Shown piece by piece: positions 1 to 10,621 of a stretch of DNA of 64,000 bases. The stretch covers positions 9,734,001 to 9,798,000 of the forward strand of contig CM082589.2 in the NCBI GenBank assembly GCA_040954595.2, in the 5' to 3' direction. Each line of letters begins with the position of its first letter. Position 1 is the stretch's first letter. This DNA comes from Balanoglossus misakiensis. Lineage: Eukaryota > Hemichordata. Below the pieces are notes generated by a model. It was not told the origin of the DNA, searched no databases, and saw only the letters and a program-made list of their open reading frames with translations. Both the position numbers and the translations under genes were made by a program.

Positions 1-930
1 CCTGAAGGACCATGGTTCGATTTAGCAGTTGATCTTTTGGATGTATGTGATGGTGAGAAATTACTAGTGGTAACTGATTTATACTCTAGATGGCCTGAAG
101 TAGTTTTGTTAAAGAAAACAGATGCTGCCCATGTCATAAAAGCCATGGAAGCTATGTTTCTTACACATGGGTTGCCTTACTGTGTCAAATCAGACAATGG
201 TCCACCTTTTACCTCAGCCGAGTTTGAAGGTTTCCTTGATTACTTAGGTATTGATCATGAATATTCCATTCCATACTGGCCTCAGAGCAATGGAAGTGTT
301 GAGAGGCTGAATGAAATAATTTTGAAGTCTGTACGAATTGCTAAATTGCAAAAGAAAAGTTGGTACAAAGATTTGACACATTTTCTATTTGAATATAGAA
401 ATACACCCCATACTGTGACAGGCATATCTCCTGCTATGGCTCTGATGGGAAGAGAGTTTAGGGACAAAATTCCTAGACTGAGAATTCCATCCCAAACAAT
501 CAATGAGTCTGATTGGCAAATCAAAATGAGAGAAAGAAACAACAGAATGAAAATGAAACAAAAGTTCTATGCCGACAACAGGAGACATGCCACTTCCTCA
601 GATATCAGGGAAGGTGATACTGTTTTGCTCCAGCAAGCATTTAGGCAAAACAAACTCACTCCCAATTTCGAGACAGAACCATACAAAGTCATCCAGAAAG
701 ATGGAGGTGCGTTATTATTGGAAAACTCCAAAGGTGTAAAAAGAAGGTCCACTGGACATGTAAAGAAATATGTTGAGGAATATCCAGAATTTTCCTTCCA
801 GGGCACTGAATGGAACTCCAAACATTTGACATATGAACAACCTCAAAGGGTTCAAAATGGTGTTCCATCCTGTAACCCCCATATCCATGATTTGTCTACA
901 CATAACAACCTGGATAACTTGCCAGTATAA
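1..930 (+). CDS. Ty3/gypsy retrotransposon integrase, 5'-truncated by window edge
   Basis: The frame is open from base 1, so this is the 3' part of a pol gene whose protease, RT and RNase H lie outside the window. The protein is a retroviral-type integrase, which joins element cDNA to host DNA in the nucleus. The DD35E triad is visible: Asp at 31-33 (motif AVDLL), Asp at 193-195 (KSDNGPPF) and Glu at 301-303 (GSVERLNE), with exactly 35 residues between the last two. After the core come a YRNTPH/TG.SPA..LMGR segment and a basic C-terminal domain with a DTVLLQQ strand, as in Mag/Steamer-like gypsy integrases. The frame stops at TAA 928-930 but stays open afterwards (next entry). Codon 37 (TTG) is not a real start. 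Family assignment is firm; the clade is inferred. Confidence 0.9.
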   Translation, partial: PEGPWFDLAVDLLDVCDGEKLLVVTDLYSRWPEVVLLKKTDAAHVIKAMEAMFLTHGLPYCVKSDNGPPFTSAEFEGFLDYLGIDHEYSIPYWPQSNGSVERLNEIILKSVRIAKLQKKSWYKDLTHFLFEYRNTPHTVTGISPAMALMGREFRDKIPRLRIPSQTINESDWQIKMRERNNRMKMKQKFYADNRRHATSSDIREGDTVLLQQAFRQNKLTPNFETEPYKVIQKDGGALLLENSKGVKRRSTGHVKKYVEEYPEFSFQGTEWNSKHLTYEQPQRVQNGVPSCNPHIHDLSTHNNLDNLPV

Positions 931-1152
931 CCCGTCTGTTCTAGTCAGAAATCAACTGGACCAGCATGTCCTAGTCCTGTTTCACCTACTGGTACAGCAT
1001 CGTTGGAAACGATTGTAAATGTTCCTCCAACAATGCCAGTGACAAATTCACCTAAGACAAATGTAAACCCCAATAGTACTGATGTGAGACGCTCAACAAG
1101 AATAAAATCTAAACCTCCTTGGCACAAAGACTATTGCATGCCAGAAGGATAG
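931..1152 (+). pseudogene. C-terminal tail of the gypsy polyprotein, beyond an in-frame stop
   Basis: Directly after TAA 928-930 the same frame runs open for 73 codons to TAG 1150-1152. It is Ser/Thr/Pro-rich and ends in a basic motif, RRSTRIKSKPPWHKDYC, typical of the extreme C-terminus of gypsy-type Pol (the RRSTR..KPP.. pattern). This shows the original protein extended to 1152 and that the stop at 928 is secondary. A natural shorter product cannot be excluded, because the catalytic domains are complete before the stop. Confidence 0.7.
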
Positions 1153-1403
1153 ATTATATTGACATAAGACTGTCCACAAACATTATGGAATGAGTTTCTG
1201 TAGAGCAAATTTTCTCTTGGAGATTTGTATTTTCCTAGTTATGAAGTTCTCAAGTTCTTGTTAAGGTTAAGGTTCTGTTTGTTTTCGTTTGTTAGAACAT
1301 GATCATTCACAAAGCATTACAATTTGACAGTGTTGGCAAATTTCATACTTTCCAAAGCGAGTTGTAAACTTAAAGTACAAGTTTTCTTCTAAAGTTGAGG
1401 AGA
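1153..1403 (+). other. 3' untranslated region of gypsy element with polypurine tract
   Basis: Non-coding sequence between the Pol stop and the LTR. The last bases (1391-1403, AAAGTTGAGGAGA) are purine-rich and abut the LTR, the expected place for the plus-strand primer. I see nothing else in it. Confidence 0.6.
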
Positions 1404-1557
1404 TGTGATAGTATTGTCATGATCACGTGATTGTCACATGGTCTGTATACGTGATTTCCTGTAACTGTTAGTTCCCGCGTGGTTGTCATTCAATAAACAT
1501 CACTTCTGTGGAACTCCGTCGTTGTCGACTGTCAATAACCCCTCCCCGGACATCACA
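1404..1557 (+). repeat. 3' LTR of the gypsy element
   Basis: The 154-bp segment begins TGTGAT and ends ATCACA, a perfect 6-bp terminal inverted repeat with canonical TG...CA ends. It is preceded by the polypurine tract and contains AATAAA at 1492-1497. Very short LTRs are usual in Mag/Steamer-like gypsy elements. The partner 5' LTR is outside the window, so identity and target duplication cannot be checked. Confidence 0.75.
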
Positions 1558-1586
1558 ATCATGAGTGTATTCTGTGTTTTTTTAAG

Positions 1587-1691
1587 GCTGCACAAAACAA
1601 AGAGTGCAAACCACTGCTGAAATGGGTGACCCACATTGTGAACCACTTTTGGTATTGTTGTCAAAAAGCATCAGATATGGACAAGTTTCTG
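1587..1691 (+). CDS. Probable internal exon of an unidentified spliced gene or transposon
   Basis: A T-rich tract ending in AG (1585-1586) is followed by 105 bp (35 codons) open in phase 0, then a consensus donor CTG/GTAAGT at 1692. The peptide contains KECKPLLKW and VTHIVNHFWYCC, with a Trp/Cys/His pattern that I recall from uncharacterised, possibly transposase-derived proteins predicted in several marine invertebrates; that is memory, not a search. No flanking exon was found downstream. The upstream side is occupied by the retrotransposon, whose LTR ends only 29 bp before the exon. Confidence 0.5.
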
Positions 1692-1949
1692 GTAAGTATT
1701 ACTTATCATCAGCTAGCCTAGATGTTAAAATGTGTGATACTATAGAGACTTCTTAGGGTAATCTTAAAAATTAATATTTGATAATAAATATTGAGACATG
1801 TTTTAACATTCAATTGGATTGGTTGCTGCTGTTTTGCTGTGCATTGAACATGTCATAGTTCATGTTATTGCAATAGTGATTTATGGGATTGTAAACTTTA
1901 CTAGGGCAGAGAATAAGTACCCCTGGCCCTTGCTAGGGCAGAGAATTGG
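1692..1949. other. Intronic or intergenic, nothing recognised
   Basis: AT-rich sequence following the putative donor site. The phrase around 'gctagggcagagaat' occurs twice about 35 bp apart. No ORF or RNA gene is evident. Confidence 0.5.
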
Positions 1950-2591
1950 TACCCCTGGTTAATACTTGGCAAAAAGCAATTTTATTTTACATTGCTAATG
2001 AAATGGTGACACTGAATCTGATTCTTTGCATCAGGGTAAATGGCGATGCAAGCTTGATGATACATCCCGGTAGATAGTGATGCAAACACTTCACTTTGAC
2101 ATGGGTATTAAATGCATGTGGGGATTAAAAGTTGACTGAAAATCCCTGGGTTAATACAAGTCCAAAAGCACTGAAATTTGACATAGCTAATACAATGGTG
2201 ACATTGAATGTGATTCTTTGCATTAGGGGAAATGGCGTAGCAAGCCTAATGATGCATCAGTGTAGATGGTGATCCAAGCTCTGCGCTTTGGCATACGTAT
2301 TTAATGCATGTGCATGGGTATTTAATGTTGAATGTAAATTCCCAGGTTAATATATGCATGGGTATTTAATGTTGAATGTAAATTCCCAGGTTAATATATG
2401 CATGGGTATTTAATGTTGACTGTAAATCCCTAGGTTAATACATGGCCATAAGTACTGTAAGGGGTAGATGGTGATGCAAGCTCTGCACTTTGACATGGGG
2501 ATTAAATGCATGCTGAGGGGGATTTTAAGTTGTCTGTAAATCCCCAGGTTGATATGTGGCCAAAAGCACTGTAATTTGACATTGCTAATGA
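1950..2591. repeat. Degenerate tandem family, ~190-bp units
   Basis: Recurrent phrases (aatccccaggttaata, ccaaaagcactg, attctttgcat, ggcgatgcaagc) appear in the same order at roughly 190-bp spacing with substitutions and indels, so this is an old tandem array. The last part is shared with the dispersed repeat starting near 6591. Confidence 0.6.
2311..2442. repeat. 44-bp unit repeated three times
   Basis: The phrase tgcatgggtatttaatgttg recurs at 2311, 2355 and 2399, an exact 44-bp period with few substitutions. It is a local amplification inside the degenerate array. Confidence 0.85.
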
Positions 2592-3014
2592 TGGTGAGCT
2601 GTACTCCCCAGGGAGTTGAATGGAATGTTTAGGTCCAACGACCTAGGTCAAATGACCATGGAACAACTTTAAAGCATGTTGAGATTTAATGTGCTACATA
2701 AGTTATAAATATTATATTAATATTATTACATAAACAACACTCTTACCTAGCTAAGGAAGTGGTCAGGTGAAAAATATTTGCAGAGCTGACCAATTATTTA
2801 AGGAATATTAAAGTTGGGTAATTTGGACGTATTCATACGGGTGTTGGTCAATGGAAAGTCCTTTGTTCATTTTCAAAATGGCAACCAAAAATGCGAACAA
2901 AACACACTGAATTATGTACGGGATATTGGTGTTGCCTAATTTGCGTGTTTCCACATTTACTTAAACTCTCACAGGGAGACAAATGTCACAGCAAACGGAA
3001 AAATGACTATGCTA
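2492..3014. repeat. Dispersed repeat, copy 1 of ~525 bp
   Basis: Aligns almost throughout with 6591-7120 and in part with 6030-6247. Shared landmarks include ggtccaacgacctaggtcaaa, the attatattaatattattac stretch and gagctgaccaatt. Copy 1 ends at atgctacacaca, where copy 2 switches to another repeat. Probably a non-coding mobile element of unknown class. Confidence 0.8.
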
Positions 3015-3460
3015 CACACAACACTTTTATTGATCATGGAAAATGTTCATGAGAATTGTGTTATGGTACTTTTCGGGGCTCACGACCTGTGTTATAGGAA
3101 ATCTGACAAGGAATCCAAACTGTACCACATACACAACACTTTAATTAAGCATGGGAAATGGTCCTGAGAACAATATTCTCAGAGTTGACAAACTGTGTTA
3201 TCTGCGTTATATTGATGTTGTCTAATTTACACGCCTGTACATTTATTTATACTCTGACTTTGAGCTTAATAAGGCAGCGCCTGCTAAGGTCAATTTCCCA
3301 CGTACACTTTTAATTAGCATAGATAATGATCATGATAACTTCATTTTCAGAGCTGACAAACTGTGTTATGTGAAATTCATGTTGCCTATTTCATGATAAT
3401 GGCTTGTGGTACACAAGGGTTAACAGCAATAAGCAATTGCTTGTATGATAGGTATAATGA
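3015..3460. repeat. Degenerate sub-repeats
   Basis: Phrases such as acacaacactttwattgatcatgg, agagctgacaaactgtgttat and cctaatttacacg recur two or three times with heavy divergence, related to the end of the preceding repeat. No coding potential recognised. Confidence 0.45.
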
Positions 3461-4729
3461 TCGATTTACAAATTTCAATGGTATAATAATGGGCAACACA
3501 TGTGGAAGTGTTTAATAAACAGTTAACTGATGTGGTGATGGTTTGTGGTAAAATTGAGGGTACACAGATTATAATGGGCAAAACAATGAATATAATAGAG
3601 GTTGATGATGGTGAATGGTTTCATATGAATGGTGTAATAAAGGTTAACAAATGTGGTGATAGCTTTGGTGTACAGGGCTGTTCATATCTTTAGTAATGAC
3701 AAAGGTATAATAGTGATAAAAGCTTAAATAAGTGTTAGGGCACAATCTTCATGATGGTTCATTCATTGGTTAATGTGTATATTTTATTAATATCATGCTA
3801 TTGTTTATCAGTTAGATCATAATCAGGGTTTTTCCATGCACATAGTCATCATGAATCAGCGGAATTCTTCTGAATAGTACCTGTGATCATTTTTGCGCAC
3901 CGACGCATTGTACGCGACAGACATGCAGAAAATATTAACATGTAACTCACAGGCATAGTGTTAAATCTAAACGACTATATGTTAGATAAGCTTTACCTCC
4001 CCACCCCATCAAAATTCCAAATTTAGCTTGATGTGACGTTTTCGGGTAGTACCAATTCGGAAACTTTCATGGTTCATTCATTGAACCAAATATTGGATTT
4101 GACACACTGTGTCTTGGGTGGGTAAAGCATGGTGAAATGTTGGCAGTAAACTTTAACCAGACAGGTCACATGAAAGGAAGATTTTATCATTTGAGTTCGA
4201 TGGCATACATGATAAGATATGTCAGTTCTGACACCATTTTTGCAGACGTAGATGCTGATGTATTTTTTCCATTGGACACAATACTCAAAGTCCAGTCTGT
4301 GTTTAAAATGATACCCTGGTCACACACAGTGAGAAATGTCAGCCTTTGACTTAATTATCTAATTTATGCATTGTTAACAATGCACTGTGACATTTACTGC
4401 ATGTATTTTTCCCACTGTGGAAACTTACTATGCTTTGAATACATGTTCCCTAATGGGGTGTTAAAGGATACAGTAGGATCTGTTTCGGTAGCAAATATGA
4501 CACTGTTTTCAACATATTTGACTGGTGGCAATATGTGGTTTTACGTTGGTATCCATCATGTAACTCAGATCACCTATATGAAGCTCCATAGTAAATTTCA
4601 CAGAAGTCGGCTGATCAATTCCAGAAAAGTAGATTTTTTACCAAAAATGTGGAAAAAGACAAAAAAATGCATAACAAGTAGAAAATTCACACTATTAGCT
4701 TAAAACATACAGAAATGTGTGAGGCTAAT
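3461..4729. other. No supported gene
   Basis: Short ORFs of 63-110 codons occur here (for example 3502-3693 and 4371-4703) but show no recognisable domain or splice structure. I treat them as chance. Confidence 0.5.
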
Positions 4730-4941
4730 ATAAGGTACTATCATACCATTTTTTCAAATCAACATGACCAGGACTTGTCGTGTTTCTGAGTTTTGACCAA
4801 ATTAAGGTTTTCCCAGCTAATTTGTATATATTTTTGGCAATGACAACTTCGTTTGAACAAACTCCCATCTACAGCCTAGCATGCATCTACACACCAAATA
4901 TCGAGGTTATTGGCGCAACGGTTTTCAAGTTTTTGATGTGT
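4730..4941. repeat. Dispersed repeat shared with 55265-55470
   Basis: Matches the second site phrase by phrase: gagttttgaccaaatt, ggcaatgacaacttcgtttg, caaactcccatctacagcc, acacaccaaatat and ggttttcaagtttttga. Both copies end at the same point and then pass into different simple or tandem repeats. Confidence 0.8.
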
Positions 4942-5003
4942 ACGGACATACATCCATCTATCCGTCCATATGTCCATACATACATACAGACGCAACCAAA
5001 TCC
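4942..5003. repeat. Imperfect CATA/CATC microsatellite
   Basis: Runs of catacatccatctatccgtcc and catacatacatacagacg form a degenerate tetranucleotide tract directly after the dispersed repeat. Confidence 0.7.
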
Positions 5004-5819
5004 ATAAGGTCCCACTGTATATACCTATACAAATGGGACCAAATAAAACACACAAAAAATAACACTTAACATCTTACAGTGCAGGGCCTTGCTAGTTGAT
5101 GTGGTACAATTCTATCATATCACTTCACAGCTGGTAGCCAAGGGCAGTGTTTGCACAGAGGAGCCTCCTGAATGTCTTCGCTCGTTCACACCTCTTCAGT
5201 GATAATGTCTGGATTACATTGACATGAAACTGTTTGTTCAGTAGTGTTTCAACTGCCAGCTACCTGGGTTCATTTTACACCCAAACACTGAAAATATTGT
5301 AGCAGTCAATAATATAACCTACACACTGTGTGAAATTCACCATGTTCTAAAGTAATGTTGATGTCTAATGTGCATTGTGACTTACAGGGCATGCACGGCT
5401 AAAGCTTGTCGAAAGTTGACAAAGCAAAAGACCAGACCAGTTGCCTGTTTTAAAATGTGCTTCATTCCAAGGACCTTGGCGATGAGTCATGAATTGGGGA
5501 ACGTTCATGAGACCCATTTTTTTTCACTGGACCAGCACATTTAATGATATGACCTTGAAATTGAACTGTTCCCAGGAGCTACTGAGAGTTGCCTTGTTTC
5601 ACCCCCAAGTTACTACCTGGGGTTTTTACAATGTCGACAGTAGTTCCAAAAAAAAAAACGTTGTACTTTTATGAATAATCGATTAGGGTAGATTTATTCA
5701 TGGTAGTAAAACTTTTTGGCCTGCAGTTGCCAAACAAAGACAATTACAAGTAAGGGACTGGACGTAAACTACCAGGGGGAGCGCAGGGAAATTGACGAAA
5801 GCGATGGCCTCAAATTAAT
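5004..5819. other. No supported gene
   Basis: I see only AT-rich non-repetitive sequence with a short A10 run near 5650. The ORF at 5489-5674 is not convincing. Confidence 0.5.
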
Positions 5820-5990
5820 GTCATAGTCCAGTGGTTAGAGCATCAGACCCATAATCAAAGAATCAAGAGTTTGATCCCTGGCATGGTTGTGGTGTTGTGT
5901 CCTCTGGCAAGGCAATTTACATCTCCTTGCCTCTCCCCGCCTATAAGAAAAGGGTAATTTGGTGGATCGGATATTGTAATGTGTATGTAT
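5820..5990 (+). mobile_element. tRNA-derived SINE
   Basis: A box A-like stretch (TAGTCCAGTGGTTAGAGCAT, 5824 onward) and a box B-like stretch (AGTTTGATCCC, near 5868) have tRNA-like spacing, giving an internal RNA polymerase III promoter. The body continues with tgtcctctggcaaggcaattt and cctccttgcctctcc-type sequence, a pattern seen in metazoan tRNA-SINEs. The 3' end is not sharply defined, and no intact tRNA cloverleaf remains. Confidence 0.7.
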
Positions 5991-6029
5991 AGGTCTGCTT
6001 TGCTGATATAAAAGCTGCACATGTGAGCT

Positions 6030-6247
6030 GTTGTTTGCTCCCCATGGAGTGGAATGGAATATTTTAGGTCCAACGACCTAGGTCAAATTACCATGGGAAA
6101 CACTTCAAAGCAGCACATTGAGATTTATTGCATAATGTGCTATATAAGTAATAAATATTATATTGATATTATTACATAAACAACACTCTTACTTAGCAAA
6201 GGAAGTGGTCAGGTGAACTATATTCGCAGAGCTGACCAATTGTTTAA
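6030..6247. repeat. Dispersed repeat, partial copy
   Basis: Shares the block from gctccccatggagtggaatgg to gcagagctgaccaatt with 2600-2800 and 6705-6900. It breaks off where the foldback element begins. Confidence 0.75.
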
Positions 6248-6589
6248 AGGGGCAAAGTCTCTCATCGCTGCCTTTTTTCAATTAATTATGTATGATACAA
6301 GACGCCATTGATGTTATTCTACATGTGGATATATGGTGAATCAACATTCGACCACACACAACTTCCGTCTCGTTTGTACGATATGAGAGTAAAAACTCGC
6401 CCAAAATGAATAAATGGTAAAGAACGATTATTCATTTTGGCGAGTTTTTCACTCTCCTGTCTATAAGAGGGATGGAAGTTGTGTGTGGTTGAACGTTCAT
6501 TCGCTATATATCCACATGTAGAATAACAAACGGTGTCTCTTATCAAATATAATATGGGAAAAGGGCAGCGAGAGAGAGACTTTGTCCCT
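6248..6589. mobile_element. 342-bp foldback element (palindromic MITE)
   Basis: The two halves are near-perfect reverse complements. The outer ends read AGGGGCAAAGTCTCTC on the left and AGGGACAAAGTCTCTC on the right strand. The inner arms share attctacatgtggatata, accacacacaacttcc and aaaactcgcccaaaatgaat. The loop is only a few dozen bases around 6415-6430. RNA from it would fold into a hairpin of about 150 bp. No clear target duplication was found. Confidence 0.8.
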
Positions 6590-6590
6590 C

Positions 6591-7120
6591 ACATGGGGAT
6601 TAAATGCATATGCGTGTGTATTTAAAGTTAACTGTAAATCCCCAGGTTAATACGTGGCCAAAAGCACTGTAATTTGGCATTTCTAATGATGGTGAGATGT
6701 TGTTTGCTCCCCAGGGAGTTGAATGGAATATTTAGGTCCAACATCCTAGCTCAAATGACCATGGGACAACTTAAAGCACGTTGAGATTTAATGTGCTACA
6801 TAAGTTATAAATATTATAAAAATATTATTACATAAACAACACTCTTCCTTAGCAAAGGAAGTGGTCAGGTGAAATATATTCGCAGAGCTGACCAATTCTT
6901 TAAGGAAAATTAAAGTTGGGTAATTTGGATGTATTCATACGAGTGTTGGTCAATGATAGGAAAGTCCTTTGTTCATTTTCAAAATGAAAACCAAAAATGC
7001 GAACAAAACACACTGAATTACGTATGGGATATTGATGTTGCCTAATTTGCGTGACTCTACATTTACTTAAACTCTCACAGGGAGACAAATGTCACAGCAA
7101 ACGGAAAAATGATTATGCTA
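6591..7120. repeat. Dispersed repeat, copy 2 of ~525 bp
   Basis: Counterpart of 2492-3014 with small indels. It ends at gattatgcta, immediately before the 266-bp repeat at 7123. Confidence 0.8.
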
Positions 7121-7122
7121 AG

Positions 7123-7388
7123 CAATACGCCAACCTTTAAAATATTACTTTAGAAAGTTTGTATTCATACTTTCTTCAAGTTGTCATAACGCTACCCCGA
7201 AATGTGTTTAAGTATTGCCTTTGTATTAATGGGCTAGATTCATGGCGTTATATGTCATAAATTAAAAAGCCAACCCTTATTGATTTTGATAATATTTATG
7301 TCGGAGAATCCACAATGAAAAATATGTATTTCAATTTCATAACTCAAAATGATTTTCAAATCCATGACCTTATTTTCAACTCCAGTGA
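7123..7388 (+). repeat. 266-bp dispersed repeat, copy 1
   Basis: Nearly identical to 23921-24187 from caatacgccaacctttaaaa to caactccagtga, with about ten differences. It is bordered by unrelated sequence on both sides, so it behaves as a discrete mobile or duplicated unit. No TIR or poly(A) tail is seen. Confidence 0.9.
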
Positions 7389-10272
7389 TCGTACATCCTG
7401 AACCTTGTGCCAGTAAATGATTGGCCATTACAGGGTTAATGGGCACTCTCCCGTTCTCTTCCTCCGCAGTTTCATTCATGTTCTTGTTTGACGGAAATGG
7501 GTGTGACCAGACGCTTGAATGTTTTCATGTGGGTGTCGTTGTTCATCGGGATCGGTCTCCTGGTGTGTCTGTACAGGTACGCAAGGAGAAACTGCCCACA
7601 AGAAGCTGCGAGTGAAACTATTTAAGGTAGTATGTGCCTCGCGGTCCGAGATTCAGACAAATGATAGTCCTCAAAACTTTTTCAAGTCTTTGATTTACTA
7701 AAGTGTATAGTGAGTCTCTTTGAAAACAACAAAAACATTACTCACCATATTGTTATTTTTTTGAAAGTTTAAAATGAAGTTGACAATGTACCAAACAGAT
7801 TCTATTTATTTCTTCATGACCATGTTCACCCCAAGGTCATATGGACCTGCAAGTATATGCCAGAGCCAGAGTCGACATTACCGAAGCCAGAGTTCAAAGC
7901 TTGCAGGTCACCCCTTGCCAGCTCATGTCTAGCTAAACTGCCATGGATGCCAAGAGATATAGGACTACAGTAACCTGTAGATGGTTTCAGTATGTTTGAA
8001 GAAAGTGGTGGCGCACTTTTGGCTACATTTGAAATGGCTATGGTACCAGTGGTTGAATTTGCAAAGGTGACCTTTGACCTGGTATCATTAAAGATATTAA
8101 AGAACGATTGAACATTCCTTGTTGTCGTAAAATGACATCTGTAATAACTTATATTTTATCTGTTCATCTTGAAGTACTATATATTTAAACGCCAATTTTC
8201 CATTGCCAATCAAGTTTTTACAAATAAATTGTAATATGCATGTTGATTTTACAAAAACTCCTTACTTCCAAGTGAATTCTGTTACACATCACGTAAATAT
8301 TTTCCCCACGAATTCTTCAGTTGCTGACTCGGAAATTTCATATATTGGGCAGAAATTGGATACATTACCGAGCCATTAAAATTACAGTTTTCTATTTTAA
8401 TTGATCTTCCATAACTTCAAGTACTTTGATTTGACATAAATTAAAAACATCATGGTGAATAAATAAAAAATCTTTGATTATCTAATTGTGCATGTTTACA
8501 TGGTTTTATTTTAGTATGCTGGGTACTTAATGTCTAATTGCTCGCTGATTTTATACTGTTCAAGATGACAATCTAATTTTAGTTTTCAGCTGATAATGGA
8601 AATCACTGATTAAAAAAATTGAATTTTGTCATGAATAAACTTGTTGTTCATGGCAGTTGCTGTATTTTGTTTCATGTGTATTCAATTTTTGCAAGAATAC
8701 CATTGAGCACAGTTTGATTTGATTAAACACGTTTATCGGAAAATTTTGTCATTTGAAATATCTGTTTTTGCGCCCTCTACCATTTGACCAAATGATTCTC
8801 TTATTTTGGTGGCCTTTGTCTGTGTATATGAGAATACTATAGTACTCTCGCATCGATGATAGTAGAAGTTGAAAACGTCTCTTGCCACGTGGCCTAGAAG
8901 AAAGGTGATCTTTAGAGTAAAATAAAACAAACTATCCAGATAGGAAGCTAGAAAAGAAGTTGAATCGTTGAAATTTTATTTATTTTTATATTGTTAATAT
9001 CGTTGGTGATGTTGACTGGCCGACAATCTTTGTCACACCAGTATTTGCAGGTAGATTAAAACATTGCCTATTCCAGCAATAATCACAACAGTCTTACTTT
9101 TTCTATCTTTGTAAGCGTTAATCTTTATTGACCTCGCTTGTTGTTTTGTGTTTTTGTGTTGTTTTTGTTTTTGTTTTGTTTTTTTAGTAGTTTCATAATT
9201 TTATTTGTATTTTTAAAATGTTTTCCTGTTTTTTGTTTACTTTTTTATTTTTTTTACTATTTGTTGATTGTAATGCTGTATGGGTCTCGACTGTCGGTCC
9301 CAACTTGTCATATAATTAGGTAGTACTGGAGTCAGTGGAAACCCAGGTGCCCGCATAATTTCAGGTGTAGTGACACCGTGTATTGTCATGTTAATGAATA
9401 GGGCTTCGTTAGCTAAGTTTCGTGTAGTAAGAGAGCACACTTCAATTTAGGTCTTGAAGGGAGCAACAAGTCGGGTCTCCCTGCTCAGTGAGTAGAAATA
9501 CTAGGGGAAATATTGCACCATACCTTGCTGTGTCCATGTAATGCTGTAGCGCGCATTAGTGCTCTCAGGACCACTGTTTCTGCAATTCGAGTGGAAGTAA
9601 ATTCAGTACTTCTAGAAAGCAGAATTGTGCTTATTCAGTGCAAACCGGTGTGGTCGGGCGATTGGCGTGGCTGGCATGGTCGTATGTGGTGTGGCTGGAA
9701 ATTGCTCCAAGCAGAGTTCTGTGGAACCATCCTATAGACCCGGTATTGCTGAGCATGAAGTGTGGTGAAGAATTCTCGTGTAAGTAATGTATTTGTTTAT
9801 TTATTTACTATAACTTAAATTTATATTTTATGGATATTTATGTCAAATTCGACAATTTGTAAGTAATAGGACGGTCATAGTTAAAGCATAATTTTCCATG
9901 ATATCACATGTAATCATGACGCTTTAACTAGTCCAAATTTCTGATAATTATTATTGAGAAACGTCAGTATTCATTTGTGAACAGTTGCTAAGGTGGACAT
10001 TTCAGTCAATGTTTGTTGATTTTTCATTCAGCCATTTAACCCAAGACTTGCATCTAACAAGTCAGTCTTCAGTGTGTTTACTTGACTACTGGAGGACTAC
10101 AAGTGGTAGAAAACATGGTGTATCACAGATTGTATGTGTAATGTGGATCGTCGCTACATCGTTCATCTATACAGGACTCCATCCCATATTGTGGTTGAAT
10201 CATGATTGTTTACTATGAATGTTATATACAGCTAAGTGACACTTACCATTGTTTAGACAATATGCAATAGAC
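7389..10272. other. No supported gene; T-rich tract and putative LTR territory
   Basis: 7389-9100 is AT-rich with scattered short ORFs that I do not support. 9140-9260 is a T/G-rich low-complexity tract (ttttgtttttgttttg). Sequence from roughly 9.3 kb onward is probably U3 of the Gmr1-like element's 5' LTR, but I could not find a convincing 5' boundary. Confidence 0.4.
8068..8080 (-). promoter_or_regulatory. Perfect DR1 nuclear-receptor motif
   Basis: On the minus strand the site reads AGGTCAAAGGTCA, two perfect AGGTCA half-sites with 1-bp spacing (RXR/HNF4/PPAR-type). There is no evidence of use; it matches the motif repeated at 54172-54899. Confidence 0.3.
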
Positions 10273-10602
10273 AATAAACTATAGTGATATTGTGAATATA
10301 TTCATTTATGTAATATATTAAGTAACCCATTGTATTGTATGACCAATTGTATCAGCATACCTGTACCTGCTAAATTGGTTAGGACAGAGACATTTGATAT
10401 TGTGCATATTGTGCACAAAAATTATATTCCTAGTATTATCTTTATATTATTTAATTGATTTAAATTAAATCAACTGTATTATTGTATCCGCACTGGTTTG
10501 TGTAGTTTCTCCCCATACCTTATCCACGGATGTTTACTCCTTGGCACTGAGAGCTGCTCAATATTTATCCTGGAATCAGAGGGGTGCCCTCCACCTCTGA
10601 CA
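10273..10602 (+). repeat. Probable 3' portion of the 5' LTR of the Gmr1-like element
   Basis: The right boundary is supported because CA at 10601-10602 is followed by TT and then a tRNA primer-binding site. AATAAA at 10273 could be the poly(A) signal, which would put R and U5 in this segment. A small stem (cagagg/cctctg) lies just inside the end. The LTR start is undetermined and no 3' LTR copy is present for comparison. Confidence 0.5.
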
Positions 10603-10604
10603 TT

Positions 10605-10621
10605 TGGGGGCTCGTCCGGGA
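10605..10621 (+). promoter_or_regulatory. Primer-binding site, tRNA-Pro type
   Basis: TGGGGGCTCGTCCGGGA is the 17-base complement of the tRNA-Pro 3' end used as primer by many retroelements, including gammaretroviruses. It lies two bases after the LTR CA end, the normal spacing for minus-strand cDNA priming. Confidence 0.85.

Noticed and set aside
5820-5900. Genuine tRNA gene
   Set aside because: Boxes A and B are degenerate, no cloverleaf forms, and a SINE body follows.
6244-6593. TTAA target duplication for the foldback element
   Set aside because: TTAA is present on the left only; the right flank reads CACATGG.
9138-9323. Phe/Leu-rich ORF
   Set aside because: Translation of a T-rich low-complexity tract.
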